From assembly GCA_039519185.1 (NCBI GenBank), contig CM076846.1, positions 130,576,182 through 130,640,181 of the forward strand: a stretch of 64,000 bases of DNA, written 5' to 3'. The notes beneath the pieces were generated by a model. It worked only from the letters and a program-made list of their open reading frames with translations, ran no database searches and had not been told where the DNA came from. Positions 56,144 through 64,000 of the stretch are shown here, piece after piece. The number at the start of each line of letters is the position of its first letter. Position 1 is the stretch's first letter. The translations under genes were made by a program, and so were the position numbers. This DNA is from Astragalus membranaceus. Taxonomy: Eukaryota; Streptophyta; Magnoliopsida; Fabales; Fabaceae.

Positions 56144-57305
56144 CACTACAAGAATAAGTCCTTTTTCCTGCCATTTTTTCCGACGAACTCTTATTCGTCG
56201 CAATTTCCGACGGATTTCCGACGAAAAAGTCGTCGCAAATGTTCAGGAAAAAAAGGCCCTTACTTTCCCGCTTACGTTTCCGACGAAAACGTGTTTCGTC
56301 GCAAATTTGCGGCGGCTATGTCCGTCGGAAAACACTAAAATGTCGTCGCAAACTAAATAACCCAATTAAAACCTAGACTCTTCCCTCAAACCCTCATTCA
56401 CTCACTCCTCCTCTCTCGTTATTCACTCACTCTCTCGTTATTCACTCACTCTCCTCTCTCGTTATTCACTCCGTAGCCCTCCACCCTCTGTAGCCCTCCA
56501 CCCCCTTCCTCCGCCTTCCTCCGCCCTCCTCCATCACAAACGTGCTCCAAGGCAACGAAGGGATAGAGGAAGTTGCACATCAGGGTTGACCAGGAGATCT
56601 GTAGAGACGAAGGAGATCTGCAGAGACGAAGGCAACCAAGGTATGAATCCCACCTGCTCTCTTCAATTTTTTTTTTGTTTTTCCTTCTACATTTGCTTCG
56701 CCGTGAAATGGGTGAGTTGGGGCTGGTGGCCGAGATGGGTACAGAGGATGAGGGGAAATGGGGCGATGCTGGTTAGCGCAGGAGAAAGGGATGGGAATGG
56801 CGGCTGATTCAACCAAGGAGATGGTCGGTGCGGCGGCGCTGGCGAGAGGCGGAGGAGGATGGTGGTGCAGCGCAACTGTTGGGGGAAAGATGGGTTTAAC
56901 TCTGCTAGGGTTTGAGATTTTGCTCGATTTGCAGAAGCTGAAGCTTGGAAATTCAACAAAGGAACTTCGAAAGTATCAACAACCAGGTATTACACAAAGC
57001 CCTTTTGATTTTGTGATTAATTTGGTTATTTCTGAAACCCTATATTCTGAACTTGCTTGTTGCTGGATTTCTGTCACTAATCTGATTAACTTGTTATTGT
57101 ACAAACCCTAATCTGATTCACTTGTGTTTGCATGCCCTAAGTGTGTTCTTGATGAACACACACTCAAGTTGCTGTGGATCTTCTCTCAAGACAACTTAGA
57201 GGTATATTTCTCACTTTCTCCCTTATCTTTTCTTTATGCTTTTGTTTCAGTCACAAACAGCTCACTGACTCTTATTTTTTCTTATTTGCGAGGTCTTCAA
57301 CCACT
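56144..57305 (+). mobile_element. Second CACTA transposon end with TTCCGACGA repeats
   Basis: It starts CACTACAAGAATAAGTCC. Subterminal repeats TTCCGACGAA and inverted TTCGTCGCAA alternate (56185-56350). A leader with repeated TCTCTCGTTATTCACTCAC (56395-56475) follows. Some short ORFs (56573-57111) have no recognised domain. The opposite terminus is not in view. H and a small LTR lie downstream, so it is probably interrupted. Confidence 0.7.
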
Positions 57306-57527
57306 TGTTGAAGAAGATACAAAACCTAGAAAAGCAAAGAAGAATTTGGAGCAAATGTAAAGCAAAGAGCACAAAGGCAGAATGAATGAAAACTGTAAAG
57401 AGAATTTTATTGCATTCACCATGTTTGATTGATTCTGTACAGGGCATTATATACAAGTTTCTCTAAGACTAGTTAGTTTGTTGCAACAGATTGTAACAAA
57501 TTTTTATCTGTAATAACTGTGCTAACA
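57306..57527 (-). repeat. Small copia-like solo LTR
   Basis: On the minus strand it runs from TGTTAGCACAG to TTCTTCAACA, with TGTATATAA as TATA box and CAATCAAACATGG after it, the same layout as the E 3' LTR. No coding sequence is attached. Flanks CCACT and GAAAT do not match, so borders are uncertain. Confidence 0.45.
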
Positions 57528-58008
57528 GAAATTTGTTAGCCAATAGTTATATGTAACACCCCGGTATTTCTATCTAGTGAAAATACCCAGGTGCACATTA
57601 GTAACACATCAGAGATATATTTCCTGCTTAGACACTGAATATCACTATAAATTTTTCGCTGAATACAACCCAAACAGTCTTATTTACAACAAGACAATAT
57701 GGTTCTCAGACCATATACCATCAGCATCTATAGTATTCAGTATCATACAAGAAAGCGGAAGAAAGATATACACTAAATACATAATGTCTTAGTATACAGA
57801 CAACAAAAGGGAAATAAGCTTAAACATAAAGCTAGGCTATCAGCAACCAGTCCGAGCTCAACCTACTCGTGCCTCTTGGATTTCTGCTGTCCCTGTGTCT
57901 CTGTAAAACAACAATATTTAAACAGTGAGATACAATCTCAGTGAGTTCTACCGAGACCCCTACTAACTCTCCCGGTTCAATTAATAATCCTTTTCAAAAT
58001 CAACACGA

Positions 58009-58299
58009 CACCGACTGCAATAAAGTGCTAACCCCGGTGAACGTGAACAAACAAAGTGCGGCACCGACTGCAAATCCAGTGCTAATCCCGGTGTATCACA
58101 CAGTACGACACCGACTGCAAATCCAGTGCTAATCCCGGTGAACGTACAACAAACAAAGTGCGGCACCGACTGCAAATCCAGTGCTAATCCCGGTGTATCG
58201 CACAGTACGACACCGACTGCAAATCCAGTGCTAATCCCGGTGAACGTACAACAAACTCATGACATAACACCGACTGCAAATCCAGTGCTAATCCCGGTG
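58009..58299 (-). repeat. Six-copy CACCG..CGGTG array in the H leader
   Basis: Units near 58009, 58063, 58110, 58166, 58211 and 58268 have minus-strand form CACCGGGATTAGCACTGG..GTCGGTG. They are homologous to the four-copy arrays of A and B, expanded by two. Confidence 0.82.
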
Positions 58300-58700
58300 A
58301 ACCCCCTTACCAATAGTACGTTCTCCTATTGGCACGGAGCCTAGGTTGGGGGAGCATGACTGCCCCGCCTAGTATGTCAAAACATGGGTCGTCACCCAAC
58401 TCGATATACATATAAACATATATATCTACAGTACTATGAACCCACGGTCCATCATATCAGACAATCCATGAAACACTTTAATCCACAATTTTATAAAATC
58501 CAAGTTCACACTCGCAATCTAGTTGACCACTTTTCGACAAAATTTTCAATATCAAAAACAGTTCATTTTGCCTTAAAAATAGAATATTCAGTTAGGCCCC
58601 TGAATAAGCTTTCCAACGCATCTTAGAACACCTCAATCGGGTTCCCGGATCAAAAGATATCGCGAAACGAAAAACAGTGTTTGGTTGTTGAAATTCTGCC

Positions 58701-58815
58701 AAATGGCGCTGGAGTCGCGCCTGGCGCGCAAGTGGCGCGCGAACTGGCAGCAGGTTCTGCCAAATGGCGCTGGAGTCGCGCCTGGCGCGCAAGTGGCGCG
58801 CGAACTGACAGCAGG
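58701..58815 (-). repeat. CpG-rich cassette of the H LTR
   Basis: Two copies of a unit with GGCGCTGGAGTCGCGCC and TGGCGCGCAAGTGGCGCGCG are separated by a short CAG-rich spacer. It is related to the A cassette in GGCGCG content but distinct. Confidence 0.78.
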
Positions 58816-59816
58816 GGGGGTCTGTTAAGGGCAGATTTTGGCGATTTCGCGCGAAAACCGCGATTCCGCTCAATTCCGATTTTAGTTCCGATCGAAAACA
58901 GGTTAAACAAACAGAAAAACAGATTCAACCAATATCACACAATCATTCAAATCAATCAATGTCTCAATCAAAACGGTTTTTATCAAAAACGACATAATTT
59001 CCCATTAACGGTTTTTAAGTCAAAATCTTTCGAAATCAAATCACCAAAAATTCTGTTTCAACACGACACAACTCGAGACTCGCCCCGATCGATTCCTAAC
59101 CCGAAACAGACAATATCAAGTAATATTCCAGACCAGTGAAAGCGATAAAACGATTAATCAATTAATTCGAAAACAAAAATCCTAAACGTGAGTAGAACTC
59201 ACCTTTGACGCGTGATCCACGATCGAGCTGAAATCACCGAGTAGCCACACGAACGCTCCCCGCTCCGGCGACACCCAATCCGCTTCCAAAGCTTCCCACT
59301 CGATCACGAAACCTCTTTCGACCGAAATACCAAATTCCTCGAAATCTTCCCCGAACACTATTCATCTTCTTCAAGCTCAAAATCACTATTCATCCAAAAA
59401 CCCCAAATTCGGATTCTCAAACCCTAACTCTCCCAACCTTCCAATCGAACATCAATCCGCTTTCCACCTTCATCGGGTTGCCTTCTAATCATCCGTAAAC
59501 CATCACAATCATCATCAAAAACCGAAATCCTTCCCAAAACCTTCAATATTCGAAAATGGCAAAGTGAGAGAGAGAGAGAGAGTTGATGATGAAGATCTTG
59601 GTACCAAATCGAAGAGGAAGTAACGCTGAGCATTTTTCGTGTTGGAAGGAAGTCGTTTTGTTGAGCGGAAGTCCTCCCTTTTTCCTCTTCTTCCTCCTCA
59701 CCCATTCTTTCTTCTTTCTCTTTTCTCTCCTTTTCTCTCTTCTGTTTCTCCCTCTCGCATTCTTTCTTTCTTTTCCTTTCTTAATTCTTTTTCTTTTCTT
59801 TTTAACACACACACAC

Positions 59817-59820
<4 letters not shown>

Positions 59821-59912
<92 letters not shown>
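59821..59912. repeat. (AT)n microsatellite in the H LTR
   Basis: About 92 bp of uninterrupted AT follow CACACACACGTAC. The position equals the short TA/TG tract of A and B. The poly-YI ORFs here are artefacts. Confidence 0.95.
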
Positions 59913-59915
<3 letters not shown>

Positions 59916-60125
59916 GTATATAATTAGCAACGCGGTCCAATTACCATATTGATCTAATTCTCCTATTTCGATTCCGAAACTTCCTTGATCCGTATTATCC
60001 GGTTAACGATCCGATGACAATCAATAAATAATTTTAGCACTCAGTAAATTTACCAGTCGAGTACTAAATTAATTTAATTGGGTTAACATCCAAATAATCC
60101 CATTAATTATTTTGCGGATGTTACA

Positions 60126-60138
60126 TTCTCCCCAACTT
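60126..60138 (-). other. Polypurine tract of H
   Basis: The plus strand TTCTCCCCAACTT is the complement of the AAGTTGGGGAGAA of A and B, directly against the LTR. Confidence 0.88.
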
Positions 60139-61171
60139 AAAAGAATTTTGTCCTCAAAATTTCGTCAAGTTTTTCATCCGACTAACTGAGGATCGATATC
60201 CTCAGAAAGGTCTTAAATTGCTGGAAACAATCTCGAACTAACGAAATGAGCGTAGGAACTCTTCCCAAGTTGGCACATCAATCTCCAAGTATGATTCACT
60301 ACTACTTTGATACGAACTTTCTGGTCACGCATCTACACGAGAAACCCATCATTCGCCTACATAGGCTCGGCACCGCGTTTGAAAACACTTCCGAGGCTTC
60401 ATTCCAATTATCCTCGTTTACTCCCCAACTTTGATTAATCTAAATCAAAGGGTGTAATATAAGACACTTGATAGACATACAGGTTGAAAATGAGATCCAC
60501 AACTGGTACTCCTCGGTAAGGGTAAAAACAAACACGATTTCCTCGAAGGGTGTAAACACTTTCTCAATAAATCTTCTAAAATCCATAACAGTTTTCGTAC
60601 ACACCGACAATGTGACGAAAAGTCGATTGTCAAACTTCTTGACTCGCCCCCCAGATTTCGAGATAATACTTCTCGAAAGAAGGTGAAATGAGGATTTACC
60701 AGAAACGTTTATCTTAAACGTAGAAATAAACCACGGGGACATCAAATAAATTGAACGTAATGAAAATCACCTCAGTTGTTCTCCAAACAACTATCAAACA
60801 GAACTCAGAGCTCCTTTCCGAATTAGTCAATAGCGTTGAGAGCTTCCCCTCAACCTAAGTGCGCCTCCTATGATTTTCTTCAATCGGGTCCTATTAGCCT
60901 CTTGATTCGTTCCCAAAATTAACCTTAGCATGCGGGTTTTCACAACAACGATTTTTCAAAACTATTATACCGCACGCCAAGCTTCACTTCGGAAATTTCA
61001 GTCACTTACAAGCAAATCCATCAATTAATCCTTTGATGGTTATTCGCAACGTGAAAACAGTCAGCAGTTACCTCACCTACATATTCGTGTTCACGTTCGA
61101 CTTGTCAAACAGAATCTCATAATACTATCTCATTGTTAACTTTCACAAAGGAGAGGTTAACAGACTAATAC
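60139..61171 (-). other. Orphan module replacing integrase in H
   Basis: It is homologous to 20851-21825 of B over its whole length, with an extra segment of about 55 bp near 60450-60510. It joins at the same point in the integrase finger. There is no convincing ORF; on the minus strand near its 3' end a short reading DVPTWEEF resembles the TWE of chromodomains. Confidence 0.7.
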
Positions 61172-62800
61172 CTCGGCTTTATATTCTGTACACCCTGGAA
61201 CAGAATATAAACTTCGGTGTGCTTCCTCTAACACTTGCCTTTTATTGTTCTCATCATCGGCCGCACAGATTCTACCGTTGAAACAATTGACTCCATCACT
61301 ATCCATGGTAAAATCTGGAAATACCTTTTATGATTGTAGCTTCACATCAACTTCCTATGCTAAGCGTATAGAATCCCTTAGGGAACTAGAGATCCTCATA
61401 TGGCTCAACACTAACAGGTTCCTCTCGATCTTGAATTCAGATCTAAGTCTCTATCAGACTCTAATAATTCCATCTAATGCATCATAATTCTGCCGTGTGG
61501 AGCGATTCCCTATTACTCGCATCAGCTACAACATTGGAATTTCCTGGATGATACTTCAACCCGAAGTCATAATCCTTCAGAATTCTACACACTTCTCTGC
61601 CTGCTATTCAGTTCTTTCTGATCAAACAGATACCTTAAACTCTTGTGACCACTAGAGACTTCGAAACGAGACCCACACAGGTAACGTCTCCAAATCTTCA
61701 GTGCATACACAATAGCTATTAACTCCAATTCATGAGTTGGATAATTCTCTTCACGAGACCTTAATTGTCTGGACGCCTAAGCTACCACTTGTTGATCTTT
61801 GCATTAGAATACATCCTAAACCCTTCCCTGAAGCGTCATCGAAAATTTAAAATTCCAATGACGGATCCGGAAGAATCAGGATTGGAGCAGAAGTCAAAAT
61901 CTTCGACTCTAGAAAACATCCTTCACAATCGGCATTCCACGTAAACGGATGACCCTTACGAGTTAACCGAGTAAGTGGAAAGCTAACTGTGAGAACCCTT
62001 GAACAAATCTCTTATAGTAACCAGCTAGACCCAAAAACTTCTGATCTCTGTGACTGATGTTGGTCACTCCCATTCAACACCGCTTCCTTCTTACTGGGAT
62101 CTACAGAAATTCCCGACTTGGGAAATCACATGTCCCAAAGACTTTACCTCTGGCACCCAAAAATCACACTCCGAAGGTTTCAAGTACAACTTATTTTCTC
62201 GGAGTACTTTCAGAACAATGCGGAGATGTTGGACATGCTCCTCAATGGTCTTAGAGTACACCAAGATATCATCAATGAAAACCACAACGAACTGATCCAG
62301 ATAAGCGTGGAACACTCGGTTCATGTAATCCATGAATACCGCTAGAGCATTAGTCAAACCGAAGGGCATCACTATGAACTCGTAATGCCCATACTTAGTA
62401 CGGAAAGTTGTCTTCGGAATATCTAAGGCTCTAACTTTTAATTGATGATAACCTGACATCAGATCAATTTTTGAAGACACCACGGCACCTCGAAGTTGAT
62501 CCAGCAATTCGTGTATCCTTGGCAAAGGATATTTGTTCTTGATTGTCACTTTGTTGAGTAGTCGGTAATCAATACACAATCTCATGCTACCATTTTTCCT
62601 TTCGACTAACCACACCAGAGCACTCCTTAGAGAAGCACTCGGTCGAAGGAATTTCTTTAACGTCGACTCTTCAAGTTGAGACTCCATTTCCTTTAATTCT
62701 AAAGAAACCTTCAATAAGGAACAGTAGATATTGATCCCGTGCCAGGAACCAATTCTACAGTAAACTCTACCTCTCACTCTGGAGGTTCAGAAGAAACTTC
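61172..62800 (-). pseudogene. H RT and RNase H remnant
   Basis: A 228-codon open stretch (62091-62777) preserves RT: MRLCIDYRLLNKVTIKNKYP, SKIDLMSGYHQLKVRALDI, YEFIVMPFGLTNALAVFMDY, and an intact VVFIDDILVYSK box, unlike B, which has FIDG. Downstream RT thumb and RNase H pieces (61480-62050) are in broken frames. The frame has no gag or integrase partner. H is less decayed than B but still cannot supply a full pol. Confidence 0.83.
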
Positions 62801-63790
62801 ATCGTGAAAACATCCAGAAAGTCACTCACAACCTGAATGTTCGCCAAATCTAAACTAGTTTCAGTGGATGCAGATAACATACTAACATGTGCTTCCGCAC
62901 CTTGGAATGAAGATTGGTCGTCTAAGGTGAACTAGGTAACCGCTTCAGAATTTGTCCCAGACAATTCAACTGATTCTGAAGCGAAGCTGATAGCTAATTA
63001 ACACGGTCGTTTGTAACCTGATTTGCAGTCATCCAATTCGTACCCAAAATGGTGTCCACACATGATTGAGCTATAAAACAATGGGTTGCACCCGAATCGT
63101 ATAATGTACTGACAGAGTTATTGAAAAGTAGATCCCATACCCCTCAGTAACCTGTCAGCAGTTGTAACTGTCTGAGCATCCAAAGTGTTGACGCATCCTT
63201 GCCTTGGAGCTGCTTGTAACCCTTGGAACTCTTCCTTGCTGGGCACTCTTTACCATAGTGACCCTCTACATTACTATAAAAGCACCGATTAGATCTTCGC
63301 TTGCAATTACCACTGTGAGGCTTTCCACGGTTAGAATATCTTCTGACCCTTGAAGAATCAAAGAATTGCATCTGCTTTTCCTTTGATGAAATTATCTTAG
63401 GACTTTGCATTCGGAGTTGATAATTCAACTACCTTCTTTCCTTTCCCATATTTCCTATGAGATCATCCTCGGCGACATAGGCTGATTGCACTAAGGCAAC
63501 ATAATTGGTAATAGTATAAGAACTGAGACCCTAAGTCATAAAAACACTAAGGCCCTTCTTATACATCTGCATTCTCCATTCGTCATTCGAAACATACCTT
63601 ACCATTCGAAAAAACTGAGACAACTTCTCGAACTTAGCGGTGTATTCTTCCACCGTCATGTCACCTTTCCTGAGGATGCACCGGTTGGAGACTCCGGTCT
63701 TGGTCGAGGATTGCATCTTGATCATCCAGTCATAATTCCGCTTATGATGCACTAAGTATTAAGTTGATCAGGCTCAATGTCTCTTAGCAT
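62801..63790 (-). pseudogene. H gag and protease remnants
   Basis: From about 63790 (minus) the ATTGAGCCTGATCAACTTAA leader is followed by the same jump into mid-gag as in B (GGAATTATGACTGGATGATC), then VEEYTAKFEKLSQFFRMVRY, a knuckle piece NVEGHYGKECPARKSS, and protease YDSGATHCFIAQ near 63075. Stops and shifts are present throughout. Confidence 0.8.
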
Positions 63791-63862
63791 CACAAGTGTA
63801 ATTACAACCAGGACTAACAAGGAATCGACTCAACCCTAAACTAAGTCCGACTAGGTCGAACT

Positions 63863-63874
63863 GCTCTGATACCA
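63863..63874 (-). other. Primer-binding site of H
   Basis: The plus strand GCTCTGATACCA is the complement of TGGTATCAGAGC, 2 bp from the LTR. Confidence 0.9.
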
Positions 63875-63876
63875 AC

Positions 63877-64000
63877 TGTAACACCCCGGTATTTCTATCT
63901 AGTGAAAATACCCAGGTGCACATTAGTAACACATCAGAGATATATTTCCTGCTTAGACACTGAATATCACTATAAATTTTTCGCTGAATACAACCCAAAC
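63877..64000 (-). repeat. H 5' LTR, last 124 bp, cut by window end
   Basis: The plus-strand sequence from TGTAACACCCCGG to the window end is identical to 57552-57675. Confidence 0.9.

Larger units (their letters stand above)
57552..60125 (-). repeat. H 3' LTR, mosaic of B-like and A-like halves
   Basis: On the minus strand it starts TGTAACATCCGCAAAATAAT and keeps B-type sequence (GTCATCGGATCGTTAACCGG, the GAAAAATG..AGCGTTAC block, CGATCGTGGATCACGCGTCA) to about 59000. From about 58900 it follows A (CTGTTTTCGATCGGAAC, GGAATTGAGCGGAATMGCGG, TTTCAACAACCAAACACTG) to its end. Landmarks: palindrome 59188-59202, CpG cassette 58701-58815, leader array 58009-58299. Confidence 0.85.
57552..64000 (-). 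mobile_element. Element H: non-autonomous Tekay relative of B, reversed, cut by the window end
   Basis: Minus-strand order: 5' LTR (from beyond 64000 to 63877), PBS, gag and pol remnants, orphan module, PPT (60126-60138), 3' LTR (57552-60125, 2574 bp). The 124 bp of 5' LTR in view are identical to the 3' LTR. Internal deletions and the module match B. Its LTR looks mosaic, B-like in the first half and A-like in the second. Confidence 0.88.

Noticed and set aside
59583..59940. YIYIYI-rich putative membrane proteins (also 32896-33198)
   Set aside because: They derive from TA microsatellites in LTRs.

Overview
The window is plant nuclear DNA made almost entirely of nested transposable elements. 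No intact host gene, tRNA gene or rRNA gene is recognisable. The element mix (an Ogre-type LTR with tandem arrays upstream of its polypurine tract, Calypso/Cyclops-like Athila elements, 2-2.6 kb Tekay-type chromovirus LTRs, a MITE ending in GGCTAAATTATAGTTTTGG) points to a legume with a repeat-rich genome. Genus is not determined. All family names come from motif recognition, not database searches.

Layout. 1-3068: 3' end of an Ogre-like element (tandem-repeat 3'UTR, polypurine tract, 2115-bp 3' LTR) inserted in the protease region of an Athila-like element, here called F. F runs to about 28547 in pieces: protease+RT 3069-4460, RNase H and integrase N-terminus 13290-14300, rest of integrase 24754-25760, 3'UTR, and 3' LTR 27340-28547. 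F is split by Tekay element A (4461-13289, TSD CAAAG, LTRs differing at about 8 sites by eye) and by a 1.5-kb solo LTR, S (14301-24753, TSD ATTGG). S is itself split by B (15458-24371, TSD AGAGT, LTRs differing at about 6 sites), a Tekay relative whose coding region is wrecked.

28629-40873: Ty1-copia element E (Ivana-like), carrying inside its gag a Tekay element C (30087-37337, TSD GAGGG). C carries a reversed Tekay LTR fragment D. 40874-41510: remnant of a DUF241 (BPS1-like) plant gene, the only host-type coding sequence seen. 41935-42610: CACTA terminus. 42611-51826: minus-strand Athila-type element G that keeps gag, protease start and the plant-transposon/env-like ORF but has lost RT, RNase H and integrase. 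51827-57527: MULE-type MITE, duplicated 3' fragments of the DUF241 locus, a PIF/Harbinger end, a second CACTA end and a small copia-like LTR. 57552-64000: minus-strand Tekay relative H, running off the window.

How the parts relate. A has a single gag-pol frame broken by only two stop codons, so it resembles an autonomous master. B and H, independently inserted, share the same internal deletions (gag N-terminus, everything after the first finger of integrase) and the same unrelated 1-kb 3' module, yet have essentially identical LTR pairs and the same PBS and PPT as A. This is the pattern of a non-autonomous family mobilised in trans by A-like relatives. Across A, B, D and H the LTRs share a palindromic 15-mer; A, B and H also share a leader array of CACCG...CGGTG repeats. 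At one fixed LTR position each family carries a different CpG-rich cassette built from short palindromes. These shared and swapped LTR modules are the most unusual material here.
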